Shown piece by piece: positions 6,289 through 11,923 of a stretch of 13,191 nt of DNA (position 1 is the first letter of the stretch; every line of letters begins with the position of its first letter). This stretch comes from Deltaproteobacteria bacterium (GTDB lineage: Bacteria; Desulfobacterota; Desulfarculia; Adiutricales; Adiutricaceae), in the NCBI GenBank assembly GCA_031277995.1, contig JAITLH010000396.1, forward strand, positions 1 through 13,191, given 5' to 3'. The notes under the pieces were generated by a model. That model worked only from the letters and a program-made list of their open reading frames with translations. It had not been told where the DNA came from and did no database searches. The position numbers and the translations under genes are program-made.

Positions 6289-6876
6289 CTAGTCGTCGTC
6301 TTCTTCTTCTTCGCGTTTGGCCATGGTATTGTCGACTTTTCGGGCGGCCTTTTTGTGCCTGGCCGTGAGTTTTTTGGCCTGGTCCTTGGGGACGGCGATG
6401 ACCAAGACCGGTACCACGCCGGGCTTATGGACGCCCAGTTCTATGGCCGCGGCTTGGCTTAGGTCAATAATCCGGACGTCAATGAAGGGCCCGCGGTCGT
6501 TTATCCTTAAAAACATTCTTTGCTTGGTCTTTAAGTTTCTGACCTCAACCCAGGTATGCAGCGGCAGGGTTTTGTGGGCGGCCGAGAACTCATACATGTT
6601 GTAGACCTCGCCGCTGGCCGTTTTGCGCCCATGGAAGGGCTTGCCGTACCATGAGGCCAAACCTTTTTCCTTATATCCGTCGGCCGTGGCCAGGATATAA
6701 TAGCGCTTGCCGTTTATGACGTAGGATTTGCCGCTTCTTTTGGGGCCGGTCATGAACGCGCAACCCGAGCCGATTATGGCCAAGAGCGCGGCCATGACGG
6801 TTAAGATCAGCCAAATCCTTTTACCGGACGGAGCGTCTACAGCATGAAAATTTTTGGAACCGGAGGCAAAGGACAT
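6289..6876 (-). CDS. rlpA: RlpA-like lipoprotein, septal-ring lytic transglycosylase family
   Basis: Probable outer-membrane lipoprotein that cleaves peptidoglycan strands lacking stem peptides, acting at division sites. The N-terminus has a charged start, a membrane stretch (about 21-36) and a lipobox ending at Cys39 (IGSGC). The double-psi beta-barrel domain (about 72-163) has ASWYG (74-78), FHGRKTASGE (81-90) and FSAAHKTLPL (97-106). INDRGPF (125-131) follows; His101 and Asp127 match the catalytic pair known for the family. No SPOR domain follows; the protein ends in a basic then strongly acidic tail (KREEEEDDD). The ATG at 6876 has a clear AGGAG (plus coordinates 6883-6887) six bases upstream, which lies inside dacB. 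The 5' end overlaps the divergent dacB by 33 bp. Without SPOR it may not recognise denuded glycan in the usual way. Confidence 0.93.
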   Translation of the reverse strand: MSFASGSKNFHAVDAPSGKRIWLILTVMAALLAIIGSGCAFMTGPKRSGKSYVINGKRYYILATADGYKEKGLASWYGKPFHGRKTASGEVYNMYEFSAAHKTLPLHTWVEVRNLKTKQRMFLRINDRGPFIDVRIIDLSQAAAIELGVHKPGVVPVLVIAVPKDQAKKLTARHKKAARKVDNTMAKREEEEDDD

Positions 6877-8337
6877 ATTCGTCTCCTAATGGTGGCCCTT
6901 TTAATCTCGCTTTTGGCTTTGGGGACAAAGTTCTCCCCCGGGGCGCGAGCCGCGTCAACGAAAAAGGTCACCGGGTCTAAGGCGCAGATAAGCCTTAAGT
7001 CTCAAACGTCTGGGGCGAAGGCCGCCACCAAAAAAACCGCGACCAAGAAATCCACTGGCAAAAAACCCCGCAAATCCTCGTCGGGTAAGAGAAACCAAGC
7101 CGCGGCCAGGTTGGAAGCCTTATCCAAACTGCCTTGGCCGGAAAACGTAACCCAATTGGCCGGCTCGGGAGCCGTGCTGGTCTTGGATAACCACGTCGAT
7201 CGCAAGGGACCCAGGGAACTCTACTCGCTTAATCCCGACAAGTTTTACGTTCCCGCCTCGATCTTAAAACTGGTTACCGCCGCCGCCGCTTTGGACATAT
7301 TGGGGCCCGATTACGAGTTTCGGACCGACTTCGCCCTAGACGACGACGGGGGCCTTTGGGTGGTGGGTCATGGCGATCCCTTCTTGGTTTCCGAAGAACT
7401 ATGCTTGGCCATTGAAAAGTTGGCTTCCCTGGGGCTAAAGCAAGTTGGGAACATATATTTGGATACTTCTTACTTCGAACCCGATCTGGTTTTGGACGGT
7501 AACACTTTCACCAGTAACCCATATGACGCCTATAACGGCGCCTTGGGCATTAATTTCAATACCGTCTCTTACCTTATCGACAAAGGCGGCCGGGTTGTTG
7601 AATCCGATAAATGCACCCCCGTGACCCCCATAACCTTGGATTTGGCGGCTAAAAATAAGCCCAAAAACAAAAGGGCCAAGGCCGGGGCTTATAGGTTAAA
7701 CATAGCCGAAAGCCCAAAAGTGGCCGAGGAACAATCCGGTCTCATCATTAAGGCCCTTTTGGAAAAATACGGCGTTACGGTTACCGGGGAAGTCGTTTTG
7801 GGCCAAACCTTGCCCGGCTCGGTCACCCCCCTCTATACCCACGTAAATACGCGTAATCTTGAGAACATGCTAGCGGACGTCCTGGAATACTCCAATAATT
7901 ACATGACCAACCAGATCTTTTTGATCATGGGCGCCGAGGTCTACGGGGCCCCGGCCACCATGGAAAAGGGCCGGCAAGCGGTCCTGGATTACCTTTCCAG
8001 AAACGGCCTATCCGAGCTGACCTTGGTGGAAGGAAGCGGCCTTAGCCGCAATAACCAAGTCACGGCCCGGCAAATGTCCGAAATACTCTCCGTCTTTGAG
8101 CCCAACCTCCGTTTGGCCAAGGCCACCAAGGACGGTTCGGTTTACTATAAAACCGGCACCATGTCCGATATCCAGACCCTGGCCGGTTACCTTTTAAGGC
8201 CCGATCGGCCCGACGAACCCCTGTGGTTCGTAATCCTCCTAAACGGCGCCTATGACCCCGGCACCCGGGAAAAGATCCTCTCCGTCCTTAAAGCCCACTT
8301 CATCGACGAACCGGCCAAAGCGGCCGGGGATACCTAA
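6844..8337 (+). CDS. dacB: D-alanyl-D-alanine carboxypeptidase/endopeptidase, PBP4 class (DacB)
   Basis: Periplasmic low-molecular-weight class C penicillin-binding protein that trims or cleaves peptidoglycan cross-links. The 497 residues include a signal peptide (about 1-36: basic start, hydrophobic core, ARA cleavage site). A Lys/Ser/Thr-rich linker (about 40-85) precedes the enzyme domain. The three active-site motifs are present: S139-I-L-K142, S350-N-N352 and K436-T-G438. Typical blocks are YVPASILKL (135-143), INFNTVSYL (236-244) and EGSGLSRNN (396-404). The ATG at 6844 has GGAG (6830-6833) ten bases upstream and gives a basic signal-peptide N-terminus. The next ATG (6889) would avoid overlap with rlpA but lacks both features. 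The gene diverges from rlpA, another peptidoglycan enzyme, so the two may be coordinated. The basic linker is unusual and could bind anionic envelope polymers (inference). Confidence 0.95.
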   Translation: MKIFGTGGKGHIRLLMVALLISLLALGTKFSPGARAASTKKVTGSKAQISLKSQTSGAKAATKKTATKKSTGKKPRKSSSGKRNQAAARLEALSKLPWPENVTQLAGSGAVLVLDNHVDRKGPRELYSLNPDKFYVPASILKLVTAAAALDILGPDYEFRTDFALDDDGGLWVVGHGDPFLVSEELCLAIEKLASLGLKQVGNIYLDTSYFEPDLVLDGNTFTSNPYDAYNGALGINFNTVSYLIDKGGRVVESDKCTPVTPITLDLAAKNKPKNKRAKAGAYRLNIAESPKVAEEQSGLIIKALLEKYGVTVTGEVVLGQTLPGSVTPLYTHVNTRNLENMLADVLEYSNNYMTNQIFLIMGAEVYGAPATMEKGRQAVLDYLSRNGLSELTLVEGSGLSRNNQVTARQMSEILSVFEPNLRLAKATKDGSVYYKTGTMSDIQTLAGYLLRPDRPDEPLWFVILLNGAYDPGTREKILSVLKAHFIDEPAKAAGDT

Positions 8338-8360
8338 AACCCTGCCGAGGGCGGGGTTTT
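8336..8360 (+). terminator. Terminator after dacB
   Basis: AAAACCCTGCC (8336-8346) pairs with GGCGGGGTTTT (8350-8360) over 11 bp with one G-T wobble, around a GAG loop. The stem begins inside the stop codon. Only four T end the stem, so termination may be partial. Confidence 0.65.
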
Positions 8361-8597
8361 AGGCCTCGGCCAAAAACCGGCCTCCCCCCCAAGTCGGAAC
8401 CCAAATTCGGCACCTGAGGTCCCCCCAAAACATGCCCCGCGAACGGTCTCAGAGGCCCCCAGACGGCCTTTGAGACCAAAATCCCATCCAAACTACCTCC
8501 CCCGTCCCCGAAGGCCCCAGAGGGCCTTTAAACGAGCCCCGGCCCCTTAGGATTTTGCCCCAAAAACGGCGACGTTTTGGGGCCGACGATTTAATCG
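8361..8597. other. Non-coding stretch with a series of inverted repeats
   Basis: No coding region is supported. Several hairpins follow one another. GGTCTCAGAGGCC (8445-8457) pairs with 8465-8477 with one wobble. AAGGCCC pairs with GGGCCTT near 8511-8528. GCCCCAAAAACG (8557-8568) pairs with CGTTTTGGGGC (8573-8583) around a GCGA tetraloop with one bulged A. ACGAT-TTA-ATCGT lies at about 8586-8598. None ends in a proper U-run on the plus strand. They could be successive decayed terminators or structural RNA; I cannot tell which. Confidence 0.5.
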
Positions 8598-8626
8598 TTG
8601 TCAAAAAAAGCAAATTGCTGTATAGT
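8598..8626 (+). promoter_or_regulatory. Sigma70-type promoter in a gene-free stretch
   Basis: TTGTCA (8598-8603) and TATAGT (8621-8626) are 17 bp apart, each matching five of six consensus bases. The start would be near 8633. The next plus-strand gene begins 560 bp away at 9191, so this promoter either makes a very long leader or a short non-coding RNA ending near the T-run at 8682-8688. Confidence 0.55.
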
Positions 8627-9146
8627 TGACTTTAATCAAACACCAATAAGCGTTAGACCCTAATTCGAAGCCGGTGATTTATTTTTTTGACAAATCCCGT
8701 CCCTCGCTCTAGGTCCATACGGTTTCCGGATAGAGAGCCCCGGAAGACCTTAGCCTCCCTTGGACCGACGAGACCCGGACGACAAAACCCCCCACGCTCC
8801 CCCTTGGCCAGGTAACCCATAACCCCCAAAAGGTCGGCTCTCGACCGGATCCCGGAATTTGTTCCCAGGGCCCAGGACTTTGGCCCAGGGCCCAGGACCT
8901 TGGCCCAGGGCGCCGGACATTGGGCGCTTTAGGCAAACCTCAAGCGTTTTGTGAGCTTTGTTTCGGTTTGGGTTTAGGGTTTTTCGTGGGGAAGGGGTAA
9001 AGGCGAGTCTCTGGGACGGGAATTCATTGGTCATTTTGAGGTGACCTAGTCTAATTTTTATTAGTCAAAAATATAAATGGCCAATAATTTACTGGCCAAC
9101 GAGGCCATGTTTTTAAAAATATACTACCCTTTTTGTTAATATAACC
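8627..9146. other. Non-coding stretch upstream of the Lys/Ala/Pro-rich gene
   Basis: No gene is supported here; the open frames on the minus strand are products of GC-rich repeats. The stretch holds a T-run (8682-8688) and the triple 20-bp repeat at 8864-8923. It then turns AT-rich from about 9040, with an inverted repeat CTAAT-TTTT-ATTAG near 9052-9065 and two TGGCCA copies near 9079 and 9093. A TATACT at 9120-9125 could be a -10 box for the downstream gene, but no good -35 accompanies it. Confidence 0.45.
8864..8923. repeat. Three tandem 20-bp repeats
   Basis: Units at 8864-8883, 8884-8903 and 8904-8923 share the pattern CCCAGGGCCCAGGACNTTGG. The first two differ by one base; the third is more diverged. 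GGGCCC inside the first two units is palindromic. They lie in non-coding DNA. Confidence 0.93.
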
Positions 9147-9183
9147 CCTCCGGGTATGAAACTCGGAGGTCCATAGATAGGAG
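9147..9183 (+). promoter_or_regulatory. Hairpin and Shine-Dalgarno before the Lys/Ala/Pro-rich gene
   Basis: CCTCCG (9147-9152) pairs with CGGAGG (9164-9169), hiding a GGAGG ribosome-binding-like sequence in a stem. A second, free AGGAG lies at 9179-9183, seven bases before the ATG at 9191, and decides that start over the TTG at 9185. The loop contains an ATG (9155) opening a six-codon frame that stops at TAG 9173-9175. Whether that mini-frame is translated is unknown. Confidence 0.5.
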
Positions 9184-9190
9184 TTTGGCT

Positions 9191-9664
9191 ATGTCAGGTA
9201 AAGGGATGGTAGGCTCATTCGTGTTCTTCGGGCCCGATTTCATCCAAAAAGGAAAGAGGGAAGCCGTAAGTCCGGCGCCCCCGGCGGAAAAAGCCCCAGT
9301 CGCCGAGGTATCCGAGACCCCGGCCGCGCCGGAGAAAGAAACCCAAAAGGTTTCCGATAAGGCCGCCCCAAAGGAAGGCGACGAGGAACCGGCCAAACCC
9401 GAGGCGGAAACTAAACCTGCGCCAGAACTCCTGGAAAACCTGCCCGGGTCACCGACCCCGGCCGTAAGGGAACAGGCCAAGGCGCCGGCCAAAAAAGCCA
9501 AGGCCGAGACCCCGGCCAAAAAAGCCAAGGCCGCGGCGCCGGCCAAAAGGGCCAAGGCCGAAACCCCGGCCCAAAAACCCAAGGCCGAGACGCCCGCCAA
9601 GAAGGCCAAGGCCGCGACGCCGGCCAAAAGGGCCAAGGCCGAAACCCCGGCCAAGACCAAGTAA
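9191..9664 (+). CDS. Lys/Ala/Pro-rich repeat protein, histone H1-like tail
   Basis: A 157-residue low-complexity protein whose exact family I do not recognise. The first 22 residues (MSGKGMVGSFVFFGPDFIQK and on) are the only ordinary sequence and include a short hydrophobic patch. Residues about 25-95 are Pro/Ala/Glu-rich and acidic. Residues about 97-157 are six copies of a nine-residue unit of the type TPAKKAKAE. Such KA/KP-rich tails occur in bacterial histone H1-like and AlgP-type DNA-binding proteins, so nucleic-acid binding is an inference. The ATG at 9191 has AGGAG seven bases upstream. At DNA level the 27-bp units form an 81-bp higher-order repeat. The minus-strand open frame over the same bases is a by-product of GC-rich codons. 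The acidic middle beside a basic tail could make the protein self-associate or fold on binding. Confidence 0.75.
   Translation: MSGKGMVGSFVFFGPDFIQKGKREAVSPAPPAEKAPVAEVSETPAAPEKETQKVSDKAAPKEGDEEPAKPEAETKPAPELLENLPGSPTPAVREQAKAPAKKAKAETPAKKAKAAAPAKRAKAETPAQKPKAETPAKKAKAATPAKRAKAETPAKTK
9479..9661 (+). repeat. 27-bp coding repeats with 81-bp higher-order period
   Basis: Six 27-bp units encode the nine-residue motif. A larger block starting at 9503 recurs at 9584, exactly 81 bp later. The last 42 bp or so of the two blocks differ by a single base, which points to a recent three-unit duplication. Confidence 0.92.
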
Positions 9665-9671
9665 GTCCAAA

Positions 9672-9733
9672 ACTAAGCCAGGCCAAGGCTAAGCCCGGAC
9701 GAGACTAAGCCCGGCCAAGGCTAAGCCCGGACG
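9672..9733 (+). repeat. 32-bp-period repeat just after the Lys/Ala/Pro-rich gene
   Basis: ACTAAGCC(A/C)GGCCAAGG and the following 13 bases occur at 9672-9701 and 9704-9733 with one mismatch. In one frame the repeats read AKAKPGR, resembling the tail of the preceding gene but out of frame with it. They may be a former extension of the coding repeat. Confidence 0.85.
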
Positions 9734-9786
9734 GGGCGCCCGCCCTTAAAAAGCCGGGCGAAAAAAGTTTGGGCCCGTTTTAATTT

Positions 9787-9839
9787 TCACCAAATCGCCC
9801 GCGGGGGAATTTTTGATTCCCTCGCCGGTGATTTTTTTT
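9787..9839 (+). terminator. Terminator after the Lys/Ala/Pro-rich gene
   Basis: GCGGGGGAAT (9801-9810) pairs with ATTCCCTCGC (9816-9825) with one wobble. An outer TCACC (9787-9791) pairs with GGTGA (9827-9831). Eight T follow at 9832-9839. A weaker CGGGC/GCCCG hairpin with T4 lies just before it (9755-9781). Confidence 0.8.
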
Positions 9840-10444
9840 CGCCCATTTTCTGGGAAAAAGGGCTAATTTTCGGTGACCCAGGGTCATGATTTAGGGCGCC
9901 GGGCCGCTTTTGTTTTTCCCAAAACCTAAACTTAAATCTCACCTTTGCCATTAAGTAGATTATTGAAAAATCGATATCGACCGCGATATATCGGCCCTGC
10001 GGAAACTTTTCAATTACATGGTAAATCAAAAGTTCACTAAAAGTCAAGAGCCATACGCATTTTTTTGTTCTTTTGTCCGATAATTTAATTGGATTATATT
10101 GCAAAGTTTTATTTAAAGCGAAATACTTGTATGTTTTAGTTACGCGTCGGCGCGGGTTAATTTTCCCTCGGCTGACTTTAAGTGGCCTTAGCTCACCGGA
10201 TCTTAGGCTTAAACGTGAGTCTGGCCCCAACCATTAATGGGAAGTTCCATCGCGTACCCGCCCAATTGCCCGTCTGGTTAAGCGAAATTATTAAATTCCA
10301 ATGAAGACTCATTGGCCAATACCAATAATACTCGCCAAACTTATCGAACTGAACTTTCTCGTTTGCGCCCGCTTTCTCCTAATTTTATTTTTTTAAATAA
10401 TTTTGACTGTCCTTAAGCGTAAACTTACTTGCCCTAAGTTACCC
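9840..10444. other. Gene-poor, partly AT-rich stretch
   Basis: From about 9930 to 10440 the DNA is clearly richer in A/T than the flanking genes. It includes CGATATCG and CGATATATCGG inverted elements near 9972-9997. A minus-strand open frame (9787-10230) runs through it but starts at TTG without a ribosome site and its end lies in the terminator, so I do not call it a gene. No tRNA, insertion-sequence ends or known RNA are visible. It could be eroded coding sequence or acquired DNA. Confidence 0.45.
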
Positions 10445-10470
10445 AAAAAAAAAGGGGAGCCAAGCTCCCC
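10445..10470 (-). terminator. Second terminator of the nifU-nifS operon
   Basis: On the minus strand GGGGAGC (10470-10464) pairs with GCTCCCC (10460-10454) around a TTG loop and is followed by nine T (10453-10445). It lies about 55 bp beyond the first terminator. Confidence 0.9.
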
Positions 10471-10523
10471 AAAATAATAGCCCAATCGTGAATGGCCCAA
10501 CAAAAACGCCACCGCAAGCGGCC

Positions 10524-10559
10524 AAAAAAAACGGCGAGGGAGAATCGCCCTCGCCGTTT
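10524..10559 (-). terminator. First terminator after nifS
   Basis: A 12-bp perfect stem (10529-10540 with 10548-10559) closes on a seven-base loop, and on the minus strand it runs into a T-run of eight (10531-10524). It begins about 60 bp after the nifS stop codon. Confidence 0.92.
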
Positions 10560-10617
10560 AAATTTATTTCCGTTGGGATTTTTTATTTTGGGCCCGATGG
10601 CCCCCGTTGAAGATTTT

Positions 10618-11835
10618 TTAGCTACAGACTTGGCAATTGCCCTCGTCGCAAGTCAGAAGGCCGTTATCCAGGGCCGGGGCCCCGTCTTTCCAGAAAGGTG
10701 AGAGGTCTCGAAGTTTTTTGATGACGTCGGGGAAGATTTTTAAGGCCTTGTCAACCTCTTCGTCGGTATTGGTGACGGATAGGGACAGCCTAATCGAGCC
10801 GTGGGCGGCGGTGAAGGGAACGCCCATGGCCCTTAAAACGTGCGAGGGCTCAAGGGAGCCGGAGGTGCAAGCCGACCCGGAGGAGGCGCAGATGCCGGCG
10901 TGGGAGAGATGGAAGAGGATGGACTCGCCCTCGATGAACTCAAAGCTGATGTTGGTGGTATTGGGCAGGCGGAATTCCCGATCGCCGTTAACCATGGTCG
11001 AGGGGATGGTCAGTAAGCCTTCCTCCAAGCGATCCCTTAGGGCCTTGACCCGGCCGTTTTCCTCGGGCAGCCTTTTTAGGGCCAGTTCCGCGGCCTTCCC
11101 CAATCCCACGATGTAGGGAACGTTTTCCGTCCCGCCCCGGCGGCCGTTTTCCTGGTGCCCGCCGATCATGAAGGGGGCGAACTTAAGGCCGTGCCTGACG
11201 TAGAGGGCGCCGATGCCCTTGGGGGCGTGGAGTTTATGCCCGGAAAGGGAGAGCATGTCGATTTGGGATTTTTTAAGGTTAATGGGGATCTTGCCCACGG
11301 TCTGGACGGCGTCGGTATGGAAGACGATGCCCCGTTCCCGGCAATGTTGGCCGATTTCCTCGACGGGAAAAAGAACGCCGGTCTCGTTGTTGCCCCACAA
11401 AAGGGTGACCAAGGCCGTGTCCGAGGAAAGGGAGCTTTTCAACTCAGCGATATCGAGGCGCCCCTGGCGATCGACCCCGACCTCGGTTACCCGGTAACCC
11501 AAACGCCGCAAAAAAGCGACGTTATTGATGACGGCCGAGTGTTCGACCTTGCTGGTGACGATATGCCTCTTGTCGGGCTGGGTTCTCAGAGCCGACCAGA
11601 TGGCCGTGTTGTCGCTTTCCGTGCCGCAGGAATTGTAAATGATTTCGTGGGGCTCGCAGCCCAAAAGCTCGGCCAGGGAAAGCCTGGCTTGCCTAAGCGA
11701 GGCGGCCACCTCGCCGCCCTTATGGTGCATGCTGGAGGGGTTGCCGTAGTTTTCCTTGAAAAAAGGCAGCATGGCCTCCAGGACTTGGGGATCCACGCTG
11801 GTGGTGGCGTTGTTGTCAAAATAAATGGTTTCCAT
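10618..11835 (-). CDS. nifS: NifS-type cysteine desulfurase
   Basis: PLP-dependent enzyme that removes sulfur from cysteine and passes it as a persulfide to the NifU scaffold. The 405 residues carry the class V aminotransferase fold: YFDNNATT (5-12), His99 in VEHS, Asp175 in HTDAVQT, PLP-binding Lys201 in SLSGHK and the persulfide Cys323 in SSGSACTSG. GGHQENGRRGGTENVP (225-240) is typical of NifS/IscS. The ATG at 11835 has AAGG five bases upstream and starts just before the family's first motif. The frame stays open to 11898, but those extra codons resemble nothing. The C-terminus ends in an unusual cysteine tail (C396-x4-C401-x2-C404). It lies 87 bp downstream of nifU and shares two terminators. 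With no nitrogenase genes in view, general Fe-S assembly is the likely role, though nitrogen fixation elsewhere is possible. Confidence 0.95.
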   Translation of the reverse strand: METIYFDNNATTSVDPQVLEAMLPFFKENYGNPSSMHHKGGEVAASLRQARLSLAELLGCEPHEIIYNSCGTESDNTAIWSALRTQPDKRHIVTSKVEHSAVINNVAFLRRLGYRVTEVGVDRQGRLDIAELKSSLSSDTALVTLLWGNNETGVLFPVEEIGQHCRERGIVFHTDAVQTVGKIPINLKKSQIDMLSLSGHKLHAPKGIGALYVRHGLKFAPFMIGGHQENGRRGGTENVPYIVGLGKAAELALKRLPEENGRVKALRDRLEEGLLTIPSTMVNGDREFRLPNTTNISFEFIEGESILFHLSHAGICASSGSACTSGSLEPSHVLRAMGVPFTAAHGSIRLSLSVTNTDEEVDKALKIFPDVIKKLRDLSPFWKDGAPALDNGLLTCDEGNCQVCS

Positions 11836-11923
11836 ATGACCCTTCATGGCGCTTTTTTTGAGGCCGTCCACTTTACGGGACGGGAGAGGGGAGCCCATTG
11901 GGACCCCGGCGGTTGACGGGTCC
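11836..11923 (-). other. nifU-nifS intercistronic region with hairpin
   Basis: The 87-bp gap contains GGACCC (11923-11918 on the minus strand) pairing with GGGTCC (11906-11901) around an 11-base loop, starting in the nifU stop codon. No U-run follows, so it probably does not terminate transcription but could stabilise or separate the two messages. Confidence 0.5.

Noticed and set aside
8640..8690. tRNA-like sequence around AATTCGAAGCC
   Set aside because: No acceptor stem, anticodon arm or CCA end can be built around it.
8687..8715. Second promoter beginning with TTGACA at 8687
   Set aside because: At 17 bp spacing the -10 position reads TAGGTC, a poor match, and other spacings are no better.
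9136..9660. Minus-strand open frame of 174 codons rich in Ala/Leu/Gly opposite the repeat-protein gene
   Set aside because: It is the mirror of GC-rich repeat codons, has no ribosome site, and the plus-strand frame has a proper AGGAG and ATG.
9787..10230. Minus-strand open frame of 147 codons in the AT-rich island
   Set aside because: TTG start without a Shine-Dalgarno, its C-terminal part lies across a terminator, and no family is recognisable. It is kept only as a possible remnant.
11155..11916. Plus-strand open frame of 253 codons antisense to nifS
   Set aside because: nifS has all catalytic motifs; the antisense frame is a codon-bias shadow without recognisable features.
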